From Microcoleus sp. FACHB-61 (GTDB lineage Bacteria; Cyanobacteriota; Cyanobacteriia; Cyanobacteriales; Microcoleaceae): a stretch of DNA of 64,000 nt. The position numbers and the translations under genes are program-made. A model generated the notes under the pieces. It had not been told where the DNA came from and searched no databases. It saw only the letters and a program-made list of their open reading frames with translations. Positions 17,370 to 26,400 of this stretch are shown piece after piece (position 1 is the first letter of the stretch; each line of letters starts with the position of its first letter). The stretch covers positions 62,001 through 126,000 of the forward strand of contig JACJNY010000063.1 in NCBI GenBank assembly GCA_014695295.1. The letters run 5' to 3'.

Positions 17370-18701
17370 TCAAAATTCTTTCGCCGTCGTCAAAGTTTGC
17401 GGGTCAGAAGCAAAGGCCAACCACAGCGGAAATTGCAGCATTGACAAACTAATTAAATCCTCAGTTTCATCAATGACAATTAGCGGCAATTTGCCATCTT
17501 TCACCAGTCGATCGGCTTTTTGAGCCAAAGCTTCCGCAGACTCAAACATAATAATCCCCCGTTCCGGGCCAAAATCGCTGCGAGTAATGCCCAAACAGTC
17601 CTGCAAACCCCGGCGCCACTCTCCCAAACGTTCCGGACTGTTGGCGAGCACCAAAGTCCGCACCCGCCCGCCGTAGACGCTTCTGAGTACAGAAATAATT
17701 GTCGAAGTAATCAAGATATTTTGCAAGCGCGAACCCATAGTCCGCAAAGCACCCCTTCCTCCTTGAGTGAAAAACCAGTTAGAAACTCGTTCCGCGTGGA
17801 TGGGTTCAAAAGTGCGGCGGAGTTGCCAAGGCGGGCCGTAGTAGTCGGGGACAGTGCGGTATTGATCGAGGGTGCGGCGAATTTGTTTGGCTTGTTCTTG
17901 AAATCCTTGTTCGGAAAATCTGGGATTTATCGGTGCTGAGGATTGAGATTCCTCAGCAGGAATTTGCTTGGGTGTCTCTTGCACCGGTGGCGTCAAATCT
18001 AAGAGTTCGGCCGTAGCGGCCAAATCCTGCAAACTGCCTACTAGATAGTCTTTGAAACCCTGGACTCGAATTGCCAAATCTTGGGAAACGCCGGCAAAAG
18101 TGGTTCGCATTTCCTTTTGAATTCGATCGCGTCGGCGTTCGAGTTTTTCTACTTCGATTTGCAGCGCTTGTTTGCGCTGATCTAATTGAATCAAGCCGTC
18201 TTGTACCAAACGTCCGATCGATGCTTGAGCCTCGCCCAACGCTTCTATAGCATTGGCTTTGTCGGCTTCCAAGGCGGCAATTTTTTCAGTCAAAGCTTGT
18301 TCTTGCTGCTGCAATTTTTTGACTCTCTCTGCCAACTGTTCGGTAACATTTTCTGGGATGGGCGTTACCGTTTCTTCGGTTGCTGTTGGCTGGGAGTCTG
18401 TTGGAGGAGCGATTTGAGCGATCGGACTTTCTGATTCCCCATCATCGGTGTTGGGCGGGATTTGGGCGAGTGCGCCTGCTTCGTCCACGAATTGGGCGAT
18501 TTCGGCATCTTCCTCGTCTAGCGGCGGGTCTGTTTCTGGCGGGAGTTGGGCTTGCAGCTCATTTTCGTCGATCCACAAATCTCGTGTTTGAGATAGAACT
18601 TGGTACTCCGTCTCATTCACGGGTAAATCGACTTCGCCGTCACCGCTTGGCGCGGCTGGTTGTGCTTGCGGTTCTTGGGTTGGAGATTCGTCTGAATTCA
18701 T
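17370..18701 (-). CDS. DUF3086 domain protein with coiled coil
   Basis: 443 aa. The first ~130 residues are acidic, Pro/Gln-rich and probably disordered. A long coiled coil covers about residues 120-215 (EQLAERVKKLQQQEQALTEK onward). The C-terminal half is the conserved cyanobacterial DUF3086 region, with YYGPPWQLRRTFEPIHAERV, TQGGRGALRTMGSRLQNIL and LPLIVIDETEDLISLSMLQF. Function is not established. It is followed downstream on the same strand by plsY and preceded by DUF3119 and the MlaE permease gene, which suggests an envelope or lipid-related role. Confidence 0.85.
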   Translation of the reverse strand: MNSDESPTQEPQAQPAAPSGDGEVDLPVNETEYQVLSQTRDLWIDENELQAQLPPETDPPLDEEDAEIAQFVDEAGALAQIPPNTDDGESESPIAQIAPPTDSQPTATEETVTPIPENVTEQLAERVKKLQQQEQALTEKIAALEADKANAIEALGEAQASIGRLVQDGLIQLDQRKQALQIEVEKLERRRDRIQKEMRTTFAGVSQDLAIRVQGFKDYLVGSLQDLAATAELLDLTPPVQETPKQIPAEESQSSAPINPRFSEQGFQEQAKQIRRTLDQYRTVPDYYGPPWQLRRTFEPIHAERVSNWFFTQGGRGALRTMGSRLQNILITSTIISVLRSVYGGRVRTLVLANSPERLGEWRRGLQDCLGITRSDFGPERGIIMFESAEALAQKADRLVKDGKLPLIVIDETEDLISLSMLQFPLWLAFASDPQTLTTAKEF

Positions 18702-18760
18702 GGGAAATTTTGTTCGGCGTGGGGCACGGAAAAGTTAAAAATTTAAAATTAACAACTTTT

Positions 18761-19153
18761 TTAGTCTAGACGGGGACAGCGCTGTTCTAAGCAGGTCTGT
18801 AGCATTTTACGATCGAACAGAACCGGCAGAAAGTGAATGCTGTTAATTTCTTTGAAATAGAACAAAATCGGCACAGCCGGCCAAAATATCCGCCAATTTT
18901 GCCATTCTCGGTAAGGAAAGCGCCGGATTAAGTTGGACGATCGATAAATGTCCAAATCTGTTGGGGTAAATTGTAGCCGGATGGTGGCGGCTTGGTACAT
19001 CAGAAACAAGCCGAACAGCGAAAGCGGCAAACTCGCCCACTTCTGCACGAACAGCAGCGCTAGGGCCGCCAGTACCAGAACTAGGGGAATCGCATAACTC
19101 GGGGCGAGTTCGATCGTACTTGTCGGCGCAGTCGAAGAGGCAGTTGTACTCAC
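18761..19153 (-). CDS. DUF3119 family small membrane protein
   Basis: 130 aa, with two adjacent hydrophobic helices at about residues 20-55 (IPLVLVLAALALLFVQ, LPLSLFGLFLMY), then a soluble PH-like part with the cyanobacterial signature RFPYREWQNWRIFWP and VPILFYFKEINSIHFLPVLF. The function is unknown. Its 60-bp spacing to the DUF3086 gene and to the MlaE gene on the same strand implies an operon. Confidence 0.88.
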   Translation of the reverse strand: MSTTASSTAPTSTIELAPSYAIPLVLVLAALALLFVQKWASLPLSLFGLFLMYQAATIRLQFTPTDLDIYRSSNLIRRFPYREWQNWRIFWPAVPILFYFKEINSIHFLPVLFDRKMLQTCLEQRCPRLD

Positions 19154-19216
19154 GGGTTTAAATCAAGGGTAGTAAACGAATGTTGCCAATTATTCATATT
19201 TTATCCGTTTCCTAGC

Positions 19217-20011
19217 TTACAAGCCTTTGAGTACGCTAGAGCCCGTCCCCTGAAACATCAGCCAAGTCATGAAAAAGTTCAAAATAAAAATAGCCAGTAA
19301 AGCCGTCACCACCGCTGTGGTAGTCGATTGACCGACGCCTTTTGCCCCGCCGGTGGTGGTCAAACCCCAGCTAGTGCCGATTACAGCAATCAAACCACCG
19401 AATACAACAGCCTTAATTGCCGCGCTGCAAATATCCCACAGACTCAGGAAATTGCGGACTGATTCTAAAAACACGCTTTGAGAGATCCCGTACATTGTCG
19501 TAGCAATCAGCAGTCCGCCGGCGATGCCGGTGACGAGACACATGATCGTTAAAATTGGCAGCATCAAGCAGCAAGCAAGGACGCGGGGAATTACTAAATA
19601 GTCGATCGGGTCTGTTCTGAGCATCAGCAGGGCATCTATCTGTTCTGTTACCTGCATCGTGCCGATTTCCGCTGCAAAAGCCGAACCTACCCGTCCCGTC
19701 ACGATCACGGCTGTTAAGACGGGGCCGAGTTCGCGAGTCAAAGACAAAGCCAAAACGCCACCGACGACATTGGCGGCACCGAGGTTAATAAACTCCCTCG
19801 CTACCTGGATCGTAAATACCATGCCGACAAAACCCGCAGTCAGCAAAGCAATCAGCAGAGATTCCGGGCCGACTGCTGCCATTTGGTCGATGGTGTTGCG
19901 GCGGTGAATTTTGCCCTTCAGCAAGTGCAGCATGACTTGGCCGCCCAATAAAGCTGCCGCCAGCAACCGCTGACTCCACAAACTGAGGCTCGAAGATGTA
20001 GTGGTGCTCAA
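19217..20011 (-). CDS. mlaE: MlaE/YrbE-family lipid ABC transporter permease
   Basis: 264 aa integral membrane protein of the DUF140/MlaE family, the permease that moves phospholipids between membranes with an MCE-domain binding protein (Mla system; chloroplast TGD1 is the plant relative). Blocks seen: GPESLLIALLTAGFVGMVFTIQ, LSLTRELGPVLTAVIVTGRVGSAFAAEIGTM, EQIDALLMLRTDPI and the C-terminal GGLIAVIGTSWGLTTTGGAKGVG. The ATPase and MCE-domain genes are not adjacent. It heads the DUF3119-DUF3086 group. Confidence 0.93.
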   Translation of the reverse strand: MSTTTSSSLSLWSQRLLAAALLGGQVMLHLLKGKIHRRNTIDQMAAVGPESLLIALLTAGFVGMVFTIQVAREFINLGAANVVGGVLALSLTRELGPVLTAVIVTGRVGSAFAAEIGTMQVTEQIDALLMLRTDPIDYLVIPRVLACCLMLPILTIMCLVTGIAGGLLIATTMYGISQSVFLESVRNFLSLWDICSAAIKAVVFGGLIAVIGTSWGLTTTGGAKGVGQSTTTAVVTALLAIFILNFFMTWLMFQGTGSSVLKGL

Positions 20012-20197
20012 GGGGATTTCGAGTATAGAACAACTGCAAAAAATGAAATCTATCTACAAATCTTAAACAAGTTTTTTCTATAACATTTAAGATTTCTGAC
20101 AGAACTGGCCACTGAGGGCGATCGCTGCCTATCGTAGAAAAGGACAAGTTTTGTTTGCTTGTACCTTTCGGCAGTTTAGCTGAATTTACTGACTCTT

Positions 20198-20485
20198 ATG
20201 AGCATTTTTCCCAATTTTCTTCGCTCTGTACTGCTGACCAGCCTGTTGAGCTTTGTCGCCCCCGTATTGTTAATCGGCGCGGGATTGACTAGCTTTTTGC
20301 TGATCGGCTTGGTGCCTGCTCTCCAAGGAGTTGGTCGCTCTGGAGAAGACCTGATTTTGCACTTCTTAGCTACTTTCGGCAGCGGCTGTCCCCTCCAGGG
20401 TTTTTTCGTAATCGGTCTAACTTTTGGTTTGGTGGGTGCTTTATTTGATACCTACGCTTCTTATCAGCATTCCCGGTGGGGTTAA
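20198..20485 (+). CDS. Small conserved hypothetical membrane protein
   Basis: 95 aa with two or three hydrophobic segments (LLTSLLSFVAPVLLIGAGLT, FLLIGLVPALQG, FFVIGLTFGLVGALFDTYA). Good codon usage and divergent placement from mlaE support a real gene. I do not recognise the family. Confidence 0.65.
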   Translation: MSIFPNFLRSVLLTSLLSFVAPVLLIGAGLTSFLLIGLVPALQGVGRSGEDLILHFLATFGSGCPLQGFFVIGLTFGLVGALFDTYASYQHSRWG

Positions 20486-20884
20486 TTTTGTTTCGATTTT
20501 ATATATGGGATTTGAGATTTTAGGTTGGCAATTCTAAATTAAATCTCAAATCTCAAATTCTTGGGTTGCGGTGCGATCGAATAGCGCCACCTGCAATGAG
20601 TTCGCCCAAAAACGGATACTTGCTAGCAGACAGGAGTGGTGGAGATCGAAAAATATTACACTAAGGTTCACACTTCCGGATTCATCTGTGGAATCAATCT
20701 CAAAACTCAAATCTCAACTCTCCGACCGACTGACTCAACATTATTGAGCGCAAATGTTCGGTAATGCGAGCACCCCTTTGCAGAAAACCGAATCCCCCCG
20801 TTTCTGGATCTTGAATATATTAAATACAGGTTGAATGAAGTTGTACTCAACCTTTAGAAAGTTAAGAAATTCGAGGTATCAGTT
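20486..20884. other. Gene-free interval upstream of hsp20
   Basis: No coding signal. It contains two AAATCTCAAATC-type heptamer blocks (about 20510-20570 and 20695-20720), an ATCTGTGGAATC module weakly like the repeats upstream of acpS and purA, and the hsp20 promoter/leader with a hairpin at 20828-20853. Confidence 0.6.
20828..20853 (+). promoter_or_regulatory. Hairpin in the hsp20 leader that could mask the ribosome binding site
   Basis: AGGTTGA (20828-20834) and TCAACCT (20847-20853) pair perfectly. The AACCT arm (20849-20853) can instead pair with AGGT (20874-20877), the only Shine-Dalgarno-like sequence before the hsp20 start at 20885. Two competing pairings in a small heat-shock leader resemble an RNA thermometer. 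This is an inference from sequence only. Confidence 0.35.
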
Positions 20885-21325
20885 ATGGCACTTATTCGTT
20901 GGGAACCTTTGCGGGAAATGGACTCCTTGCAGCGAGAAATGAATCGGTTGTTTGATAGCTTGACCCCGGCCACCGATCGCGGATCTAACGGTTCTGCTTT
21001 TCTACCCCCCGCCGAACTCGAAGAAACTCCCGAAGCCATCCACCTTAAGTTAGAAATTCCGGGCATGGAAGCTAAGGATTTGGACGTACAAGTAACCGCA
21101 GAAGCTGTTGCTATCAGTGGCGAACGCCGTCAGGAAACTAAGAGTGAAGATAAAGGCATGACCCGCTCTGAGTTCCGCTACGGTTCGTTCCGCCGGGTGA
21201 TTCCCCTACCCGCACGGGTTCAAAATGACAGCGTAGAAGCTGAGTACAAAAATGGAGTTTTAAACCTGAATTTGCCCAAAGCGGAAGCGGAAAAGAACCG
21301 CGTGGTTAAAGTTCAACTCGGCTAA
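20885..21325 (+). CDS. hspA: Hsp20/alpha-crystallin small heat-shock protein
   Basis: 146 aa, the usual length of cyanobacterial HspA/Hsp17. It is an ATP-independent chaperone that forms oligomers, binds unfolding proteins and can stabilise thylakoid membranes. The N-terminal arm reads MALIRWEPLREMDSLQREMN. The alpha-crystallin domain spans about residues 40-140, with LKLEIPGMEAKDLDVQV, SGERR and the closing EAEYKNGVLNLNLPKAE. The oligomerisation tail is very short. Preceded by a leader with competing hairpins; monocistronic. Confidence 0.96.
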   Translation: MALIRWEPLREMDSLQREMNRLFDSLTPATDRGSNGSAFLPPAELEETPEAIHLKLEIPGMEAKDLDVQVTAEAVAISGERRQETKSEDKGMTRSEFRYGSFRRVIPLPARVQNDSVEAEYKNGVLNLNLPKAEAEKNRVVKVQLG

Positions 21326-21382
21326 GAAATAATTGTTGGCTAATTGCTGATAGATAGGGCGTGCGGTGCGCGCCCTATTTGT

Positions 21383-21540
21383 TTTGGGAATTGGGAATTG
21401 GGAATTGGTAATTGGGCCGAAAAGCATTGGGCATTGCGAGTTTGAGGAATGATCCTTCCTTTTTCCTTTTTCCTTTTTCCTTTTTCCTTTTTCCATCTTC
21501 CATCTTCCATCCATCCTCAGAAAGCGAATCCGTTGCCGAA
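21383..21540. repeat. Heptamer runs and purine/pyrimidine tract before the toxin-like gene
   Basis: 21383-21416 is a GGGAATT heptamer run. From about 21455 to 21515 come CCTTTTT units (at least five) and then CCATCTT units. The block ends near 21541 in CGTTGCCGAA, the same end as a purine-rich block at about 17186-17250 and one at about 41958-42075 on the other strand. It looks like a dispersed repeat family. Confidence 0.7.
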
Positions 21541-21584
21541 CTTCCTTGTTCCCATTCTTCAACCGTGCTAAACTCCAACAAGCA

Positions 21585-21947
21585 ATGGTTGGTGAGGAGA
21601 CTTGCGTGCCGAGTCAGGGAGTTGGAGGAAATGGAATTGCATCTGAGTTTGGAGACTTAACCGGGATGACTCGCCAAGAAGTCGATAATTTTTTGGGCGG
21701 ATTGGGTGCAGAAATCAGACCTACTAAAGGTGGTTATCTTGAATACGAATTTGCCGATCGTTCGCGAGTCAATATCCGTCCTGATGGTGAAGTTGTACGC
21801 ACCCCAGCTCCCAGATACGGTTCAGATGGCCGAAAAATAAACAAAGGTTTGCGTCTTGACAAAGATGGCAGCTTGGTCAAAACACGCGATGAATTTGGCA
21901 ATAAGATTCCTGGGACGCACAATACTGGAGAAAAAGTGAGTAATTAA
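21585..21947 (+). CDS. Orphan toxin-like C-terminal domain protein
   Basis: About 120 aa from ATG 21585; ATG 21546 upstream would add 13 residues from repeat-like DNA. I do not recognise a named family. The layout looks like the detached C-terminal toxin module of a polymorphic toxin: a Gly-rich linker, TRQEVDNFLGGLGAEI, then a basic domain with GGYLEYEFADRSRVNIRP, GEVVRTPAPRYG, NKGLRLDKDGSLV and a final PGTHNTGEKV rich in possible active residues. No secretion signal or repeat region precedes it. The stop is one base from the next start, whose product is acidic, as in toxin-immunity pairs. Confidence 0.55.
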   Translation: MVGEETCVPSQGVGGNGIASEFGDLTGMTRQEVDNFLGGLGAEIRPTKGGYLEYEFADRSRVNIRPDGEVVRTPAPRYGSDGRKINKGLRLDKDGSLVKTRDEFGNKIPGTHNTGEKVSN

Positions 21948-21948
21948 T

Positions 21949-22380
21949 ATGCCCGATGACTACAACTTGCTTAATTTAGGTGGACTTACATCCCTCATCA
22001 CAAATGTCAATGTGTCTTTGTGGGGGAATGAAATTTTATTTGAATGTATTTACGATCCGACAGGCGATCGATTGCCTTATAGCATAGTATTTCATGACTG
22101 CCGAGACATCAGTTGGGAGGTGTTCCATCCTGAAGATGTCACAGATCCTGAAGCTGATTTGATTGGCATTCATTTGGGTGAAAACGCGCACCGGAAAGCA
22201 GCTTTGATTCATACAGACATTTTTGAAATTTCAATTTTGTACGGCAGTTTTAGCATTCACAAGGGAGAAAACCTAAATGCTGAAGTAGAAGATTTAGAAA
22301 CAGAGGATTGGGGTATCACAATCGCCAGCAGTAATGTACCAATTGTAAACCCCCCCGCCGTTAAATTGCCAAGGCGTTAG
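21949..22380 (+). CDS. Candidate immunity protein for the preceding toxin-like gene
   Basis: 143 aa, clearly acidic (many Asp and Glu, as in WEVFHPEDVTDPEADLIGIH and NAEVEDLETEDWG), with no signal peptide or membrane helix. I do not recognise its family. Immunity proteins of polymorphic toxins are typically small acidic cytoplasmic proteins encoded immediately after the toxin, which matches the one-base spacing here. Assignment rests on context and charge, not on homology. Confidence 0.5.
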   Translation: MPDDYNLLNLGGLTSLITNVNVSLWGNEILFECIYDPTGDRLPYSIVFHDCRDISWEVFHPEDVTDPEADLIGIHLGENAHRKAALIHTDIFEISILYGSFSIHKGENLNAEVEDLETEDWGITIASSNVPIVNPPAVKLPRR

Positions 22381-22410
22381 TAATATTATATCGGGTAAAA
22401 TAACTATTAC

Positions 22411-22520
22411 AGGACTTACGCACTCCGACTCCTCGAAACTGGGTTTTTTACCTAATCTGCGGGTTTTAACGAAGTATTTTCGTAAAAAACCAGGTTTCTG
22501 GGCCCCCATATGTAAGTCCT
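22411..22520. repeat. 110-bp fold-back element
   Basis: Outer arms AGGACTTAC (22411-22419) and GTAAGTCCT (22512-22520) enclose inner arms GAAACTGGGTTTTTTAC (22435-22451) and GTAAAAAACCAGGTTTC (22482-22498), which pair with one mismatch. No clear target duplication. Related pieces (AACCGGGTTTCT and ATAAGTCCT) occur at 29237-29304 and 49060-49142. Probably a non-autonomous dispersed element. Confidence 0.7.
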
Positions 22521-22531
22521 ATATTATTAGG

Positions 22532-22590
22532 TTTGTAGTGAGGACTGAAGTCCTCATCAAAAATCTGAGGATTGAAGTCCTCACTACAAA
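22532..22590. repeat. Inverted repeat of the TTTGTAGTGAGGACT family
   Basis: 25-bp arms at 22532-22556 and 22566-22590 with three mismatches and a 9-nt loop. The same GTAGT(A/G)AGGACTTTAGTCC core appears at 38821-38843, 45151-45170 and 49712-49745, always between genes. Confidence 0.75.
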
Positions 22591-22686
22591 AGAATTACCA
22601 ATTTTTCAAAAAAGACAGTAGGTATTGTTGCCCGCCTCAGTTTACGATACTTAATAGAACTTTTTTCCCAAATGAGGTAAAACACA

Positions 22687-23088
22687 ATGCCTGATATTGT
22701 TGATATTGCCGTAGGTGCGGGTTCGTTCCAAACCCTGGTAACAGCCGTGCAAGTAGCTAATTTAGTAGACGCGCTCAAAAGTCCGGGTCCTTTTACTGTC
22801 TTTGCACCCAATGACGATGCTTTTGCGAAATTGCCGCCGGGAACTATCACAACCCTAGTGCAGAACGTTCCCCAACTGACTAGGATTTTAATGTTTCACG
22901 TCGTCTCCGGCAAGTTTATGAAAGCTGATTTGGCAAAACTCGGTTTTGTTACTTCCTTGGAAGGTTCGCCGATTAAAATTGATTGTTCTGACGGTTTTGA
23001 GGTAAAAAATGCTACTGTTGTCGCTGCGGATATCGAAGCTGATAACGGCGTCATCCATGTGATCGATAACGTGATTTTAATGGGGTAG
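22687..23088 (+). CDS. Fasciclin (FAS1) domain protein
   Basis: 133 aa that are one complete FAS1 domain: residues ~15-30 [17 protein letters not shown], the H1-like block [19 protein letters not shown], the FHVVSGKFM segment, and the closing H2-like [17 protein letters not shown]1 domains mediate adhesion or surface interactions. There is no signal peptide, so this copy may be cytoplasmic or exported by another route. Single-gene unit between repeats. Confidence 0.93.
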   Translation: MPDIVDIAVGAGSFQTLVTAVQVANLVDALKSPGPFTVFAPNDDAFAKLPPGTITTLVQNVPQLTRILMFHVVSGKFMKADLAKLGFVTSLEGSPIKIDCSDGFEVKNATVVAADIEADNGVIHVIDNVILMG

Positions 23089-23408
23089 TTTCACCGTGCA
23101 TCGATTTTCGATTTTCAATTTTTGATTGACTATAGAGATGAATTTGAGGGTCGGAACTTTCGCCTAAAATTTTTGGAGTTCGACCACCGAAGTCGAGATC
23201 TTGCACCTGTGTTTGGGTGTGAGGCTAAGTGTCGCAGCGGGAGCGAGAGCTTGCATCGAGCAGCGTCTCTTTGCTCCCGATCGCGCCCTTGTTTTTTAGC
23301 GGTTGAAGGTAATATAAATATAAAAAAGTTGTCTTTTCGCCGGATATCTTTTAAGATCATTGTTTACAAAAGTTTGAAAATCAATAATTATAATATAAGC
23401 AAACCAGC
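23089..23408. other. Gene-free interval upstream of the hybrid kinase
   Basis: No convincing coding region; the open frames here have no start signal or family match. It should hold the promoter of the large hybrid kinase. AT-rich from about 23310 to the start codon. No repeats or operators stand out. Confidence 0.5.
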
Positions 23409-26400
23409 GTGGTGAGCACTATGCAAATCCTAGCCGCCAGCCTCAAAGCAAACGTCCGCCAGCGTACCTTGGAGCTGCAAGTTCTCAACGAACTTACTGC
23501 GAAAGTACAACTCGCCGCTTGCGCTGATGAAATTTGGTCTGCGTGTCTGGCACATCTCGATCGCCTGATTCCGGGCGCGGCGATCGCAATTTTGACACCA
23601 CCGGACGATCGGCTTTACCTGCAATACTTACAACCCTTAACTGCTCGCGCTAGAGCCGAAATAGAAGGGCGCTTGCAAGCAGCTCGCGTTGAATGGCTCG
23701 CTGGAAATCGGGACTGGGCGCACAACATCGCTCCGCAACCAATTGCTCAGTTTCAGTCCGTCTTGATGGCACCGGCTAACCTGGATGAAAGTGAAGAATT
23801 GTTGGGAGTATTTTTCATTGGTGCAGAGCAGGCAAGTGCTTTTAATCTTGAGCACCTTTGTTTGCTCCACACTGTCGCTCAAATCTGTGCAAAACGCTTA
23901 AGCATTTTAGCAGATAAAACGATTCCTGTCAATGGGAAAGCTCAAAATAATTTGGCTCTGGATTCGGAAAGTCAAGAACTATTGTTGCGGGCTTTAATAG
24001 ACGGTGCGCCGGACAGAGTTTTTGCGAAAGATAGAAACTTTAGATACATTTTGGTAAATCAAAGTTTTGCGGCATATTTGGGGAAAAATGTTGAGGAAAT
24101 TATCGGTAAAGATGATATTGAATTAGGGTTTTCAGCCGAATTAGTATTTGGCGATCGCAACAGCCCAATTAGGGGCATCCGCGAGGACGATCGAGCTGTG
24201 CTGGCTGGGGATATTGTTCGCAATCCCTACCAGGCGATCCTCTTTGAAGGCGGCAAACAGCACATCTTTGACACGCAAAAACTGCCGCTTTGCGATGCGG
24301 AGGGCAATATATTTGCGGTTTTGGGCTTTTCTCGGGAGATTGGTCAATTGCAGGCTACAGAGGAAGCCAGGAATCAAAGCCAAGCCAAACTGCAAAAAAT
24401 TACTGCTAGCGTACCCGGTACGGTATATCAAATTGACTTGCATCCAGACGGCTCGATGGCTTTCTCGTTTGTGAGCGCCGGCTGTCGAGAATTGTATGAA
24501 ATAGAACCAGAGGCGGCTCAGCAGGATATTAATGTAATTGTTAACATGATTCATCCCGAAGATCGAGATGATTTCCTTAACTCGGTAACTCTTTCTGCGG
24601 AAAATTTGCAGCCTTGGCGCTGGGAAGGAAGAATTGTCACTCCGTCAGGAAAACTTAAATGGGTGCAAGGAGCTTCCCAACCTGAATTGCAAGCATCGGG
24701 AGAGATAATTTACTACGGCTTATTCACGGATATTAGTGCCCGGAAACAAGCTGAATTGAAGCTGCAACTTTATCAACAAATCTTTTTAAAATCCAACGAT
24801 GCGATCGCGATATTAGACCCCCAAGGCTATTACTTAGAAACAAATCAAGCTCACACGGCTTTGCTGGGTTACAGTGCGTCGAAATTGTGGGGGAAAACCC
24901 CTGCAAATCAGATGGGAGAACAGGCATTTGCGTCGGTACTGCAAAGCTTGGCAGAAACTGGAAGTTACCGAGGCGAAATGACCTGTATTAAGGCTTTTCA
25001 AGAGGGAACAGTTGAGGTGGAGCTTTCGGCTTTTGCGGTTCTCAATGATGCTGGCGATGTAGTTTGTTACGTAAGCGTCCAAAGGGACATCACCGAACGC
25101 AAGCGAGCTGAGGAAAAATTAAAACTTTACCGACAAATATTTTTAAACTCCAACGATGCGATCGTCATTATCGATGCTGACGGGTTTTTCCTCGAACAAA
25201 ATCGCGCTCACCAAACGCTTCTAGAATATACAGACGCGGAATTAGAAGCAGAAGCGTCGCCGCTGGTTGCGGGGGAGCGCTTTTCGGCAATTGCCAAAAG
25301 TTTAGCGAAAACAGGAACTTTTCGGGGCGAAATTACTAATTGTACTAAAAAAGGCCACACGCTGGCGATCGACGTTGCGGCCTACTCTGTGATTAACAAC
25401 GCCGACGATGTAATTTGTCACGTCTGCGTCAAGCGCGACATTACCGAACGCATAAAAGGAGAAGAAGAACGGCAAAAATTTGTGTCGCTGATTGAAAACA
25501 GCAGCGATTTTATCGGTATGGCTACCCTGGAAGGTCAAACGCTGTTTGTCAACGAAGCCGGCAGAAAAATGGTGGGTTTAGAAAATATTTCGCAACAGCT
25601 TTATACGGAGATATGGGATTATCTAGGCCCAAATTTTAAAGAAAAATTCAGTCAAGAAATTTTGCCAATAATTGTCAGTCAGGGGCAGTGGCAAGGAGAA
25701 GGTCAAATGCACCACTTGCGCAGCGGAAGACGCATTGATGTTGTGGTGAATGCTTTTCTGGTCAAGCACCCTCAAAACAGCGAACCGCTGTGCTTGGCTG
25801 CGGTAATTCGCGATGTCACCCAACGCAAGCAAGCTGAGAGAATGCTGCGGGAACAAGCAGAACAAGAAAGGCTGGTTTCGGCGATCGCCCAGCGAGTCCG
25901 GCAGTCTCTCAACCTCACTCAAACTCTGAGTACAGCCGTACAAGAAGTGCGGCAGTTACTGGCAACTGACCGCACGATAATTTATCATTTTGATTCCGAG
26001 GAAACAGCGGTTGTTGTGGTGGAATCTGTAGGGGATGATTGGATGCCCCTGCTGGGCAGAAAAGTTCAAAGAACATCCTTTGGGGAAAGTTATGTATGGC
26101 TGTACACGGCAGGAACCATTCAAGCAATGGCAGATATTTATACGGCCAATTTGAGCGAGGAACACCGAGATTTACTTGCTAGTTTGCAGGTAAGGTCTAA
26201 TTTAGTTGTACCAATTTTTATAGGCGATGAAGGTCAGGGGTTGGCAGCAGCATATTCGCCGGAAACTCGAATTGAACTGCCGGGAAGGAGTTTGGAAACG
26301 AGTCAAAATCGGTTGTGGGGGTTGCTGATTGCCCATCAGTGCAGTGCTCCGCGTGTTTGGACTGATTCTGAGATGGATTTGCTGGGAAGGTTGAGCGTGC

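Noticed and set aside
23122-23415. 97-codon open frame before the hybrid kinase
   Set aside because: No start signal, random-looking composition, overlaps the probable promoter of the kinase.
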